Assembly: GCF_900104135.1 (NCBI RefSeq)
Contig: NZ_FNIV01000001.1
Span: forward strand, 1 to 64,000
DNA: 64,000 nucleotides
Direction of reading: 5' to 3'
Source: Halomonas shengliensis
GTDB lineage: Bacteria; Pseudomonadota; Gammaproteobacteria; Pseudomonadales; Halomonadaceae
Position numbers and translations under genes: made by a program. Under the pieces are notes generated by a model that saw only the letters and a program-made list of their open reading frames with translations, was not told the DNA's origin and did not search any database. The stretch's first letter is position 1. The number at the start of each line of letters is the position of its first letter. Positions 8,579 through 17,875 of the stretch are shown here, piece after piece.

Positions 8579-9007
8579 TCAGCGGCCGTCTTGCCCGGCG
8601 TCGCTCCCTTCCTGGCGCACCTCCTCGCCTCTGACTTCATAGTCCCCCTCCAGCACCCGCTGCTCGCGGCGGGTGCCGGAGGCGTCGTGGGTCTCTCGGT
8701 AGTGGGTCTCGCGGTAGTGATAGCCGCCGCCGACGTCCTCGGCCTGCTCGGCGCGCATCTGCTCCATGCGCTTCTTCAGGCGGTGGCGCAGCAGCGGCAT
8801 CAGCGCCCAGCCCAGCAGCAGGAAGACCAGGCCGAACACCATGGCCACGATCATCAGGGTGCCGAACAGCAGCCAGGCGGCCAGCATCTTCAACCCGTCG
8901 AGCAGGCCGCCGCCCTGGCTCTGGCGGGCGCGCTGCTGCCATGCCTGGGCGGCCCGCCAGGCGGGATTCTGGCGGGGGTCGCGGTGAGGGCCTCGGGAAT
9001 CGGGCAT
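8579..9007 (-). CDS. Hypothetical single-pass membrane protein
   Basis: This 142-residue protein was not recognised. It has a polar, Arg/Gln-rich N-terminus (about 1-38) and one or two tight hydrophobic segments at about 40-75 (MLAAWLLFGTLMIVAMVFG then FLLLGWALMPLL). A basic helix (RHRLKKRMEQMRAEQ) and a charged C-terminal tail follow. The tail contains the duplicated pentapeptide YRETH-YRETH, encoded by a tandem 15-base repeat. It converges on the DUF6455-like gene with 23 bases between stops. Its reading frame is the only sensible one in this interval and its composition is typical of the genome. Confidence 0.65.
   Translation of the reverse strand: MPDSRGPHRDPRQNPAWRAAQAWQQRARQSQGGGLLDGLKMLAAWLLFGTLMIVAMVFGLVFLLLGWALMPLLRHRLKKRMEQMRAEQAEDVGGGYHYRETHYRETHDASGTRREQRVLEGDYEVRGEEVRQEGSDAGQDGR
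8687..8716. repeat. Tandem 15-bp duplication inside hypothetical membrane protein
   Basis: Two adjacent 15-base units, 8687-8701 (gtgggtctctcggta) and 8702-8716 (gtgggtctcgcggta), differ at one position. On the minus strand they encode the doubled peptide YRETH. Because the unit is a multiple of three, the duplication keeps the frame. Confidence 0.85.
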
Positions 9008-9107
9008 CGAACTCTCCTGAATGGCGGCGCGTGACGCCGCGAAATGGACTGCCCCTTGGAAAGCCGCGGGCGAGGTTCGTTCCTTCTGGCCTATCCCTCC
9101 AGGGAGG

Positions 9108-10103
9108 CTACCCCTTCCAGACCTCGGCGACGATCTCGTAGCTCCTCAGGCGATCCGCCTGGGCGTAGACATCGGTGTTGAGCATCAGCTCGTCGGCGCC
9201 GGTCTGCTCGAGGAAGGCCTCGAGCCCGGCGCGCACCGTCTCGGGGCCGCCGACGATGGCCGCCCCCAGGAACTGCTGCAGCTGCGCCTCCTCCATGGGG
9301 GTCATCTCCAGGTGCTCCACCGGCGGCTTGGCGCAGGTGCGCCGGCCGCGGATCATGCCCAGGAACTTCTGCTGGGAGGTGGTGGCCAGGTACTCGGCGT
9401 GGGCGTCGTTGTCGGCGGCGACCACCGGCAGCCCCACCATGGCGTGGGGCTTTTCCAGCACCGCCGAGGGGCGGAAGTTGTCGCGGTAGAGGCGCAGGGC
9501 CTCGAACAGGTAGCCCGGGGCGAACTGGGCGGCGAAGGCGAAGGGCAGGCCCAGCCGCGCCGCCAGCTGGGCGCTGTAGCCGCTGGAGCCGAGCAGCCAG
9601 ATCGGCACCCTGGTGCCCTGGCCGGGCACCGCGCGCACCCGCTGGCCGGGCCGTTCGTCGCCGAGGAAGCCCTGGAGCTCCTCCAGGCGCTGGGGGAAGT
9701 CCTCCACCCCCGCGTAGGGGTCGCGGCGCAGCGCCGCCATGGTGGCGGCGTCGGAGCCGGGCGCGCGCCCCAGGCCCAGGTCGATGCGCCCCGGGTAGAG
9801 GGTCTCCAGGGTGCCGAACTGCTCGGCGATCACCAGCGGCGGGTGGTTTGGCAGCATGATGCCGCCGCTGCCCACCCGGATGCGCTCGGTGGCCCCGGCG
9901 ATATGGCCGATCAGCACCGCGGTGGCGGCGCTGGCGATGCCCTCGATGCCGTGGTGCTCGGCGAGCCAGTAGCGGGTGAAACCCAGGCGCTCGGTGAGCC
10001 GGGCCAGGGCCACGCTCTCCCGGAAGCTGTCGGCGGCGCTGCCGCTTTCGCGGATGGGGGCGAGGTCGAGGACGGAGAGGGGCGTATCGGCGAGACGGGG
10101 CAT
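9108..10103 (-). CDS. LLM-class flavin-dependent oxidoreductase (luciferase-like monooxygenase)
   Basis: This 331-residue cytoplasmic TIM-barrel enzyme belongs to the bacterial luciferase-like group that uses FMNH2 or F420. Recognisable parts are the start [83 protein letters not shown] and [12 protein letters not shown]. These match the group often annotated MsnO8 or luciferase family group 1. The substrate is unknown. It is monocistronic, with about 245 bases upstream before the next plus-strand candidate gene. Confidence 0.9.
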   Translation of the reverse strand: MPRLADTPLSVLDLAPIRESGSAADSFRESVALARLTERLGFTRYWLAEHHGIEGIASAATAVLIGHIAGATERIRVGSGGIMLPNHPPLVIAEQFGTLETLYPGRIDLGLGRAPGSDAATMAALRRDPYAGVEDFPQRLEELQGFLGDERPGQRVRAVPGQGTRVPIWLLGSSGYSAQLAARLGLPFAFAAQFAPGYLFEALRLYRDNFRPSAVLEKPHAMVGLPVVAADNDAHAEYLATTSQQKFLGMIRGRRTCAKPPVEHLEMTPMEEAQLQQFLGAAIVGGPETVRAGLEAFLEQTGADELMLNTDVYAQADRLRSYEIVAEVWKG

Positions 10104-10348
10104 GGCACCTCCGGGGCGGGAAAACGATTAGCTTGCTTGTCATCCTTGGTGGGGGCAAGGGCAGGGCGTTGCAATCCCCCCGGACAGCGTGTGCCTGGGG
10201 GCGCGTTGTGCGCCGGGCGCCGCCGCGGGTCGATCGCTGCACCCACCGCGACGAGGGCCTGTCCTGCGCCATGGCGGGCCGTCGCCACTGGCCGGGCGAC
10301 GGCACAGGTCGTAAGCTCAGGGGACAATGGTGAAAACGGACTTCGACC

Positions 10349-10534
10349 ATGCCTCTGCTTCCCCTGGCCCGCGGTCGCCGTCGCGGCGCCACAAGGCGTC
10401 GCCGGCTCCCTCCGGGGGCGCGGCGCCCCAGCCTCGCCGGGCTGGACCCGTGGCTCGATCGCCTGGTGGATGCCGCCGTGATCATCGCCCTGGTGGTGGG
10501 GGGCATCGCCCTGGCGCTGACCCTGCTGCTGTGA
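10349..10534 (+). CDS. Possible small membrane protein
   Basis: This open frame encodes 61 residues: an arginine-rich N-terminus ([20 protein letters not shown]) and one C-terminal hydrophobic helix ([20 protein letters not shown]). It could be a genuine single-pass small protein oriented N-in by the positive charge. No clear ribosome site precedes the ATG and no homologue was recognised. The rest of the 10104-10597 interval between the monooxygenase and the MFS gene shows nothing else convincing. Confidence 0.35.
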   Translation: MPLLPLARGRRRGATRRRRLPPGARRPSLAGLDPWLDRLVDAAVIIALVVGGIALALTLLL

Positions 10535-10597
10535 TGCCCTCGTCGTCCCCGTGACGGGCTGCTATGGTGACGTCCTGCCGCCACAGGGACGTCCCGC

Positions 10598-11959
10598 ATG
10601 AGCCCCATCCCCTCCGCCGTGCCGACGACACCGCGCGCCTCGCGCAAGGAGATCTTCGGCTGGGCGATGTTCGACTTCGCCAACCAGGCCTACACCCTGC
10701 TGATCATCACCGTGGTGTTCGGCGAGCTCTTCACCACGGTGATCGTCGGCGACCGCGGCGACGGCTATCGCCTGGCCAACTTCCTGTGGAGCCTGGCGCT
10801 GGCGGTGAGCTACCTGCTGGTGGTGGTCACGGGGCCGCTGTGCGGGGCGGTGATGGACTACCGCGCCGAGAAGAAGCGCTTCCTGTTCGCCAGCTACCTG
10901 GCCACCGTGGCCGCCACCGCGATGCTCTACTTCGTGGCGCCGGGCTACGTGGTACTGGGCCTCGCGCTGATCGTGGTCTCCAACTACGCCTACTCCATGG
11001 GCGAGTCCTTCATCGCCGCCTTCCTGCCCGACCTCGGCCCGCCCGAGGATCTGGGCAAGATCTCCGGCTTCGGCTGGGCGCTGGGCTACGTGGGCGGGCT
11101 CTTCGCCGCGGGCTTCACCCTGGTGGCGCTGGGCGAGGCCACGGCGGAGAACTTCGAGCGCATCCGCTGGGTGGGCCCCTTCGCCGCCGGCTTCTTCCTG
11201 GTTACCGCCATCCCCACCTTCCTGTGGGTGAAGGAGCGCGGCACGCCCCAGCCGGCGGGGAAGCCCTATCGCGAGATCGCCATCGAGCGTGTCTCCACCA
11301 CCCTGCACGAGCTGAGGCGCTTCCGCGACCTGGCCACCTTCCTGGTGTCGCTGCTCTTCTCCATGGCCGGTGTCTACATCATCATCGCCTTCGCCTTCAT
11401 CTACGGCGCCCAGGTGATCGGCTGGGACGCGTCGATCCGTAACCTGATGTTCATCATCGTGCAGATCACCGCGGCGGCAGGGGCGCTGGGCTTCGGCTTC
11501 CTCCAGGACCGCATCGGCACCAAGGTCACCTACCAGTTCACCCTCTGCCTGTGGGTGGCGGCGATCCTGGCGATCTGGGCGACCCCCGAGGTCACCGCTT
11601 TCCTCAATGCCCACCTCGGCCTCGCCTGGGAGGCGCAGCACCTGTTCCTGGTGGTCGGCTGCCTGGCGGGGCTCTCGTTGGGCTCCAGCCAGTCCGCCAG
11701 CCGCGCCCTGGTGGGGCTCTTCTCCCCCAGCCGCAAGGCCGCCGAGTTCTTCGGCTTCTGGGGGCTGGCCAACAAGCTTGCCGGGGTGTTCGGCATCATC
11801 GCCCTGGGCCTGCTCCAGTCGGTGGTGGGGCTCAAGGCCTCCATCCTGCTCTGCGCGGCGCTGTTCCTGGTCGCCATCGGCATCTGCCTGGCAGTCGACC
11901 AGGCCCGCGGCCAGCGCGCCGCCGCCGCCTGGGAGGCACGCAACGGCCGCAACGGCTGA
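10598..11959 (+). CDS. MFS permease, UMF1/Atg22-like family
   Basis: This 453-residue inner-membrane transporter has 12 predicted membrane segments. It carries the UMF1-family opening ([20 protein letters not shown]), the segment [36 protein letters not shown] and [32 protein letters not shown], all characteristic. Substrates of this family are undefined in bacteria. It stands alone, 77 bases upstream of the tail-sheath-like gene. Confidence 0.9.
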   Translation: MSPIPSAVPTTPRASRKEIFGWAMFDFANQAYTLLIITVVFGELFTTVIVGDRGDGYRLANFLWSLALAVSYLLVVVTGPLCGAVMDYRAEKKRFLFASYLATVAATAMLYFVAPGYVVLGLALIVVSNYAYSMGESFIAAFLPDLGPPEDLGKISGFGWALGYVGGLFAAGFTLVALGEATAENFERIRWVGPFAAGFFLVTAIPTFLWVKERGTPQPAGKPYREIAIERVSTTLHELRRFRDLATFLVSLLFSMAGVYIIIAFAFIYGAQVIGWDASIRNLMFIIVQITAAAGALGFGFLQDRIGTKVTYQFTLCLWVAAILAIWATPEVTAFLNAHLGLAWEAQHLFLVVGCLAGLSLGSSQSASRALVGLFSPSRKAAEFFGFWGLANKLAGVFGIIALGLLQSVVGLKASILLCAALFLVAIGICLAVDQARGQRAAAAWEARNGRNG

Positions 11960-12036
11960 GCTCGCCAAGTTCCCGGGGTTGGGCGATGCTCTGTGCAGGA
12001 GACGATGCCGCCGAGGGCGGCGGGGAGGGGAGTCAC

Positions 12037-13223
12037 ATGCCTGGCGTCGACCGGCCTGGCCATTACCTGGCGGAGAGCTCGCTGCGGTTGCGCACCATCG
12101 AGCCGGTGCCTACCGCCCGCACCGCCTTCATCGGGCGCTGGGAGGGCGAGTGCGAGCGCGGCGCGCAGACCCTCACGGGACACCGGGCGCTCGCCGACTG
12201 GCTGGCCGACGCGGCGCCGGCGGTGGCGACCAGCGCGCTGTGCGGCTCGCTGCGGCTGTTCTTCGACAACGGCGGGCGGGAGGCGCGGGTGCTGCCGCTG
12301 GGCAGCGCCTCTCGCCCGCCCACCAATGCCGACTACCTGGCGGCCCTGGCCGCCATCGAGGCGCCGGGCAGTGTCGCGACCCTGTGCCTGCCCGGCCAGC
12401 CCTGGGTGGCCGGTGGCAACCCGGTGGTCCAGGCGGCGCTTGACCAGGCGGAGCGCCTGGGCGAGCGCATGGTGCTGGTTGACCCGCCCGCCGAGGCGAC
12501 ACTGGCGGATGCCGCGGACCTGGCGGCCCTGGGGCTGCCGGTGTCGCGCCATGCGGCCTGCTACCACCCCTGGGTGACGGTGGCCGATCCCCGTGCGCCT
12601 GCCGGGGAGGCAGGCCCGCTCCTGGCGCTGCCGCCCAGCGGCGCCATGGCCGGGCTCTGGGCGCGCAGCGATGCCGGTCGCGGCGTCTGGAAGGCGCCCG
12701 CCGGCCTGGAGGCGCGGGTCAGGGGGATCACGGGCCTGATGCAACCGGTCACCCGCGCCCATCTCCAGGTACTCAACCCTCGCGGGGTGAACGCCATCGT
12801 CGACTTCCCGGGGCGCGCCTGCCTGGCCTGGGGCGCGCGTACCCTGGCCTCGCCCGACGATCCGGAGCGGCGCTACCTGCCGCTGCAGCGCCTGGCGCTG
12901 TTCCTGCAAGAGAGCCTGCGCCAGGGGCTCGCCTGGGTCGAGGGTAACGCCAACGACGCCGCCCTGTGGGCCTCGCTGCGGCTCTCGGTGGCGACCTTCC
13001 TGGATGGCCTCCACCGGGCCGGTGCCTTCCAGGGGGCCTCGTCCCGCCAGGCCTACTTCGTGCGCTTCGGCCTCGGCAATACCATGACCCCCGACGACCT
13101 GGCCCGGCGCCGGATGGTGGTGCTGCTCGGCGTGGCGCCCATGAAGCCGGGCGAGTTCATGCTGCTGCGCCTGGTGCTGCCGGCCGGGCCGGGCTGGCCC
13201 GAGAGGATAGGAGGAGGCGATGA
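12037..13223 (+). CDS. Orphan contractile tail-sheath-like protein; expected stop codon missing from frame
   Basis: About 395 residues resemble phage/eCIS tail sheath (gpFI-like) proteins. The N-terminus is MPGVDRPGHYLAESSLRLRTIEPVPTARTAFIG, where sheaths have a VEE-x-PSG-x-RPIEGV-type handle. The C-terminal sheath domain has the run YHPWVTVADP, PPSGAMAGLWARSDAGRGVWKAPA, LNPRGVNAIVDFPGR, WGARTLASPDDPERRYLPLQR, LFLQESLRQGL and VAPMKPGEFMLLRLVL. The frame does not stop after LRLVL but stays open to 14841 across two other genes. The TGA at 13221-13223, which would overlap the next ATG, is in another frame, as is the TAG at 13208. A one-base frameshift near 13170-13205 is the simplest reading, so the given end is provisional. 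No tube, baseplate or other phage gene is nearby. Confidence 0.7.
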
Positions 13224-13741
13224 GCGACGAGGGCAGGGCGGTGCGGCGCACCGGGATCGGCATGATGCTGCTGTTCTGGCTGCTGTTCATCGCCACCGGC
13301 ACCTGGTGGTTCCACGGCTACGTGGAGCGCCAGCGCAACCCCAACAGCCACCTGGTCAGCGCCGTGGCAGAGGGCGAGCCGCTGGTGCTGGAGCGCAGTC
13401 GCGGCGGCCACTTCGTGGCCACCGGGCGCATCAACGGCGAGCCGGTGGAGTTCCTGGTGGATACCGGCGCCACCTACGTGTCGCTGCCCCGGGAGATGGC
13501 CGAGCGGCTGGGGCTCGAGGCCACCGGCAGCGCCTGGTTCAACACCGCCAACGGGCGGGTGCGCGGCGCTCTCACCACCCTCGACGAGGTCAGCCTGGGC
13601 GGCTACGTGGCCCGCGACGTGCGTGGCTCCATCAGTTCGGGCCTCGAGGGCGACACCGCCCTGCTGGGCATGAGTTTCCTCAACCACTTCGATATCCGCA
13701 TCCGCGATGCGCGCATGGTGCTGACGCCCGCCGAGGGCTGA
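13220..13741 (+). CDS. Retropepsin-like membrane-anchored aspartic protease (clan AA, TIGR02281-like)
   Basis: This 173-residue protein has an N-terminal transmembrane anchor (residues 13-31) followed by a single retropepsin fold facing the periplasm. The catalytic motif is FLVDTGATYVSLP with Asp81-Thr-Gly83. The flap and second conserved motif appear as ALLGMSFLNHFDIRIRD near the C-terminus. One lobe per chain means it must dimerise, as in retroviral proteases. Substrates are unknown. Its ATG coincides with a TGA of the upstream region in another frame, which hints that the preceding sheath-like gene once ended here. Confidence 0.87.
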   Translation: MSDEGRAVRRTGIGMMLLFWLLFIATGTWWFHGYVERQRNPNSHLVSAVAEGEPLVLERSRGGHFVATGRINGEPVEFLVDTGATYVSLPREMAERLGLEATGSAWFNTANGRVRGALTTLDEVSLGGYVARDVRGSISSGLEGDTALLGMSFLNHFDIRIRDARMVLTPAEG

Positions 13742-13753
13742 TACCATGGCGCC

Positions 13754-15460
13754 ATGAACCGTCCCGCCGCGGTCGCCGCCTCCCTCGACGACCCCTTCTA
13801 CTACCTGCTGAACTTCGAGTTCGTGCTGGCCTGGGTGGCCGAGCGCCACGGCGACCTGCTCGGCGAGGCGGAGCACGCCTTCCTCGCCGCCTTCGCCGAC
13901 CTGCCGCGGCCCGCCCGGGCGCTGCTGGTGCGCATGGTGATGCGCAAGGGCGAGCACTTCCGCCCCTCGCGGCTCGCCTACCCCGAGATCGACGCCGAGG
14001 CCGGCGACACCGCGGCAGCGCTGGTGCCGCTGGTGGCGGCCGGCCTGGTGGAGGAGGCGCCACCTCTCGACCTCGAGACCCTCTTCGCCCAGCTGCGCCT
14101 CCCCGAGCTGCGCCAGGCCCTGGCCGACGAGATCCGCGCCGCCGGCCTGCCCGCCGGTGCCGGCAAGGCGGTGCTGCGCGAGGCGCTGCTGGCCCGGGAC
14201 GCGTCGCCGCGGCCGCTGGCCGATTGGTGGCCCGGGGCCCCGGAGGGGGTGGTACGCCTGGCGGTGATGGCCACCTGCGACCGCCTGCGGCTGATGTTCT
14301 TCGGCAACCTGCGCCAGGACTGGTCGGAGTTCGTGCTCGCCGAGCTGGGGCACCAGCGCTTCGAGGCGGTGCCCTTCGGCGTCGACGCCCGCGCCTTCCG
14401 CCGCCGCGAGGAGGTGGACGCCTACCTGGCGCTGCACCACCTGCGCGGCCGCCTGGAGGAGGGCGAGGCGCCGGACCTGCTGGCCGCGGCGCTGCCGGAG
14501 CGGCCTACCAACACCTGGCTGGCGTCGCGCCACGCCCGGCTCTGCCTGGCCCTGGGACGCCAGGCGGAGCGCCAGGGCGAGGGGACGCTGGCGCTGTCGC
14601 TCTATGGCCGCGCCGGCTGGCCGGCCCCCGCGGCGAGCGGCGAGGGGCGCATCCGCCTGCTGCGCCTGGCCGAGCGGCGCGGCGAGACGCGCAAGGCGCT
14701 GGCCCTGGCCGAGCCCCTGGCCCGGCTCACCCGCGACGAGGCCGAGGCCCAGGCGCTCGACCGGCTGCTGCCGCGGCTGCGTCGCCGGCTGGGCCTGCCG
14801 CCCCGGGCGATCAGCGCCGAGCCGAGCCCCGAACGCTTTAGCCTGCGCCTGCCCGGCCCCGCCTGGGTCGAGGGCGCGGTGCGCGACCACCTGCACCGCG
14901 AGGCGGCGCCGGTCCACTACGTCGAGAACACCCTGATCACCGGGCTCTTCGGCCTGCTCTGCTGGGAGGCGCTCTTCGCGCCGCTGCCCGGGGCCTTCTT
15001 CCACCCCTTCCAGTCCGGGCCCGCCGACCTCTACCGCGAGGACTTCGTGGCGCGCCGACGGGGGCGCTTCGACGCCTGCCTGGCGCGCCTCGAGGCGGGG
15101 ACGCATCGCGCGGCCATCCTCGCCGCCTGGCGCGACAAGCAGGGGCTGGCCAACCCCTTCGTGCACTGGGGCGCGCTCTCCGAGGCGCTGCTGGCGCAGG
15201 CCCTGGCCTGCATCCCGCCGGCCCACCTGCATGCCTGCTTCGAGCGCCTGCTGGGTGACCTGCGCGCCAACCGTGCCGGCCTGCCGGACCTGGTCCAGTT
15301 CCTCCCCGAGGCCCCGGCGGGGGAGCCCCGCTACCGGCTGATCGAGGTCAAGGGGCCGGGCGATCGCCTGCAGGACAACCAGCGCCGCTGGCTGGCCTTC
15401 TTCCGGCGCCACGGCATCCCCGCGGCGGTGTGCCAGCTGAGCTGGGAGGAGGCCGCGTGA
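13754..15460 (+). CDS. VRR-NUC nuclease, FAN1-like
   Basis: This 568-residue protein has the architecture of bacterial FAN1, a structure-specific 5' nuclease that unhooks interstrand crosslinks. The N-terminal half includes YLLNFEFVLAWVAERHGDLL and a SAP-like/winged region. A TPR-like helical middle and a C-terminal VRR-NUC domain follow. The catalytic PD-(D/E)XK residues are visible: Asp512 in GLPDLVQF and Glu531-Val-Lys533 in RLIEVKGPGDRLQDNQRRWL. The gene starts 12 bases after the protease. Its stop overlaps the GTG start of the helicase gene by four bases, so nuclease and helicase are translationally coupled and likely cooperate in repair. Confidence 0.9.
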   Translation: MNRPAAVAASLDDPFYYLLNFEFVLAWVAERHGDLLGEAEHAFLAAFADLPRPARALLVRMVMRKGEHFRPSRLAYPEIDAEAGDTAAALVPLVAAGLVEEAPPLDLETLFAQLRLPELRQALADEIRAAGLPAGAGKAVLREALLARDASPRPLADWWPGAPEGVVRLAVMATCDRLRLMFFGNLRQDWSEFVLAELGHQRFEAVPFGVDARAFRRREEVDAYLALHHLRGRLEEGEAPDLLAAALPERPTNTWLASRHARLCLALGRQAERQGEGTLALSLYGRAGWPAPAASGEGRIRLLRLAERRGETRKALALAEPLARLTRDEAEAQALDRLLPRLRRRLGLPPRAISAEPSPERFSLRLPGPAWVEGAVRDHLHREAAPVHYVENTLITGLFGLLCWEALFAPLPGAFFHPFQSGPADLYREDFVARRRGRFDACLARLEAGTHRAAILAAWRDKQGLANPFVHWGALSEALLAQALACIPPAHLHACFERLLGDLRANRAGLPDLVQFLPEAPAGEPRYRLIEVKGPGDRLQDNQRRWLAFFRRHGIPAAVCQLSWEEAA

Positions 15461-17772
15461 GCGCCGTGCCGGGGCTCAGGGTCGCGGTGCGCACCCTGTG
15501 CGACGTCACCGCCCGGGAGGGCGACCTGGACCACCGCTTCACCCCCTCGCCCAGCGCCCGGGAGGGCCAGGAGGGGCATCGCGAGGTGGCGCGCCGCCGC
15601 GGCGCCGGCTACCTGGCCGAGCTGCCGCTTTCCGGCGAGGTGGCGGGGATTGCGGTGAGCGGGCGCGCCGACGGCTATGACCCGGCGGCCAACCGCCTGG
15701 AGGAGGTCAAGACCCACCGCGGCGAGCTTTCGCGGCTGGCCGCCAACCAGCGCGCCCTGCACCGCGCCCAGCTGCGCAGCTACGGTGCCCTGCTGTGCGC
15801 CGAGCGCGGGCTCGACACGCTGGAGCTGGCGCTGGTCTACCTGGAGGTGGGCAGCGGCCGCGAGACGCGGGTGAGCGAGCAGGCCACGGCGTCCGAGCTG
15901 ATGGCGGAGCTCACCGAGCGCTGCGCGCGCTATCGTGCCTGGGCCGAGCGTGAGGCGCGCCACCGCGCCGCCCGCGACGCGGCCCTCGAGGCCCTCGCCT
16001 TCCCCTTCGACGACTTCCGCCCCGGCCAGCGCCCCTTGGCGGAGGCGTGCTACCGGGCCGCGGCCACCGGCCGGGTGCTGCTGGCCCAGGCGCCCACCGG
16101 CATCGGCAAGACCCTGGGTACCCTCTTCCCGCTGCTCAAGGCGATGCCGCGCCACGGCCTGGACCGCCTCGCCTTCCTGACCATGAAGACCCCGGGGCGC
16201 CGCCTGGCGCTGGAAGCCCTGGCCCGGCTCGGCGCCGCGTCCCCCTCCGGGGAGGGCGGCATGGCGCTGCGGGTGCTGGAGCTGACCGCCCGCGACAAGG
16301 CCTGCGAGTACCCCGGGCGCGCCTGCCACGGCGAGGCCTGCCCCCTGGCTGCGGGCTTCTACGACCGCTTGCCGGCGGCGCGCGAGGCGGCCGCCGAGCG
16401 GCGCTGGCTCGACCGCGAGGCGCTGCGCGCGCTGGCCGCCGAGCACGGCGTCTGCCCCTACTACCTGGGCCAGGAGATGGCGCGCTGGAGCGACGTGACG
16501 GTGGGCGACGTCAACCACTGGTTCGACGACCACGCCCTGCTCCACGGCCTGGCCCGGGAGAACGGCTGGCGGGTCGGCCTGCTGGTGGACGAGGCCCACA
16601 ACCTGGTGGGCCGGGCGCGCGGCATGTACAGCGTCAGCCTGCGCCAGCGCGATCTGGCACGGCTGCGCCGCTCGGCCCCGGCCGTGCTCAAGGCACCGCT
16701 GGGGCGCCTGCAGCGGCACTGGCAGGCCCTGGTGCGCGAGGCGGGGCTCAGCGAGGCGGGTGCGCCGGGACGCCCCGCCTGGCGGCGGCTGGAGGCGCTG
16801 CCCGGCGGCCTTCTCGGCGTGCTGCAGGGGCTCGCCGGGGCGCTCACCGAGGCGCTGGGCGAGCGCCCGGAGCTCGGTGTCGAGTGGCAGGAGCTGCTGT
16901 TCGAGACCCTGGCCTTCACGCGCCTGGCGGAGCGCTTCGGCGACCATACCCTGTGCGAGCTGACCCGCGAGGGGCGGGGCAGGGCGCGGCTGGCGCTGCG
17001 CAACCTGATCCCGGCGGACTTCCTCGCCCCGCGCTTCGCCGCGGCCCACAGCACGGTGCTGTTCTCCGCCACCCTGGGGCCGCCGGACTACCAGCGCGAC
17101 CTGCTGGGGCTGCCCGCCGACAGCGTGTGGCGCGAGATGCCGTCGCCCTTCGCCGCCGACCAGCTCGAGCTGCGCATCCGCGCCGACCTCTCCACCCGGC
17201 TGCGCGACCGCGAGGCGTCGCTTTCGCCCATCGGCGAGGCGATCGCCGCCCAGTACACGCGCCGCCCCGGCCTCTACCTGGCCTTCTTCAGCAGCTTCGC
17301 CTACCTGGAGGCGGCCTTCGCCCGCTTCACCGCCACGCATCCCGGGATCCCCGCCTGGGCCCAGCATCGCGGCATGGCCGAGGCCGAGCGCGACGCCTTC
17401 CTGGCCCGCTTCACCGAGGATGGCCGCGGCATCGGCTTCGCGGTGCTCGGCGGCGCCTTCGGCGAGGGGATCGACCTCCCCGGCGAGCGGCTGGTGGGGG
17501 CCTTCGTCGCCACCCTGGGGCTGCCGCCGGCCGACCCGGTCAACGAGGTGCTCAAGGCGCGCCTGCAGGCACGCTTCGGGCGCGGCGACGAGTACGCCTA
17601 CCGGGTGCCGGGGCTGGTCAAGGTGGTACAGGCCGCCGGCCGCGTGATCCGCGGGCCCGAGGACCGCGGCACCCTGCTGCTGCTGGACGACCGCTTCGCC
17701 CGCCCCGAGGTGCGCCGGCAGCTGCCGGGGTGGTGGGGCGAGCCGGCCATCGAACCGGCACCGACAGGCTGA
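15457..17772 (+). CDS. PD-(D/E)XK nuclease-Fe/S helicase fusion, DinG/XPD-like
   Basis: This 771-residue superfamily 2 DNA helicase carries an N-terminal Cas4/AddB-like nuclease domain. Nuclease residues are Asp72 in GRADG, Glu83-Val-Lys85 in EEVKTH and Gln105 in the LRSYG motif. The helicase part has Walker A (QAPTGIGKT, about 212-220), four Fe-S cysteines (283, 290, 294, 333), a DEAH box at 378-381 and late motifs GGAFGEGIDLPGERL and QAAGRVIRGPEDRG. The GTG start at 15457 is chosen for the GGAGGA ribosome site and the 4-base overlap with the nuclease gene; a GTG at 15430 is less likely. It is a probable 5'-3' helicase partner of the FAN1-like protein. Confidence 0.9.
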   Translation: MSAVPGLRVAVRTLCDVTAREGDLDHRFTPSPSAREGQEGHREVARRRGAGYLAELPLSGEVAGIAVSGRADGYDPAANRLEEVKTHRGELSRLAANQRALHRAQLRSYGALLCAERGLDTLELALVYLEVGSGRETRVSEQATASELMAELTERCARYRAWAEREARHRAARDAALEALAFPFDDFRPGQRPLAEACYRAAATGRVLLAQAPTGIGKTLGTLFPLLKAMPRHGLDRLAFLTMKTPGRRLALEALARLGAASPSGEGGMALRVLELTARDKACEYPGRACHGEACPLAAGFYDRLPAAREAAAERRWLDREALRALAAEHGVCPYYLGQEMARWSDVTVGDVNHWFDDHALLHGLARENGWRVGLLVDEAHNLVGRARGMYSVSLRQRDLARLRRSAPAVLKAPLGRLQRHWQALVREAGLSEAGAPGRPAWRRLEALPGGLLGVLQGLAGALTEALGERPELGVEWQELLFETLAFTRLAERFGDHTLCELTREGRGRARLALRNLIPADFLAPRFAAAHSTVLFSATLGPPDYQRDLLGLPADSVWREMPSPFAADQLELRIRADLSTRLRDREASLSPIGEAIAAQYTRRPGLYLAFFSSFAYLEAAFARFTATHPGIPAWAQHRGMAEAERDAFLARFTEDGRGIGFAVLGGAFGEGIDLPGERLVGAFVATLGLPPADPVNEVLKARLQARFGRGDEYAYRVPGLVKVVQAAGRVIRGPEDRGTLLLLDDRFARPEVRRQLPGWWGEPAIEPAPTG

Positions 17773-17875
17773 GCGAGGCCTGTCGCGGTCGGGAGACGGT
17801 TGGTTCGCCGCCGGGGCCTGTGCTACCTATGGAGGGGCAAGGCATTCGAGGCAAACGGCAACAAGGAGGTGCACG

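Noticed and set aside
10104-10348. Promoter or RNA between the monooxygenase and the small membrane frame
   Set aside because: No promoter pair, terminator or RNA structure was clear beyond ordinary GC-rich sequence.
13220-13741. Retroviral or transposon origin of the aspartic protease
   Set aside because: The sequence fits the chromosomal bacterial TIGR02281-type family with an N-terminal anchor; no reverse transcriptase or integrase is nearby.
11551-14841. A single open frame of 1096 codons spanning the MFS 3' end, sheath-like gene, protease and FAN1-like gene
   Set aside because: Only the 12037 to about 13200 part resembles a protein family. After that the frame is an out-of-phase reading of two well-supported genes, with Arg/Pro/Gly-rich composition.
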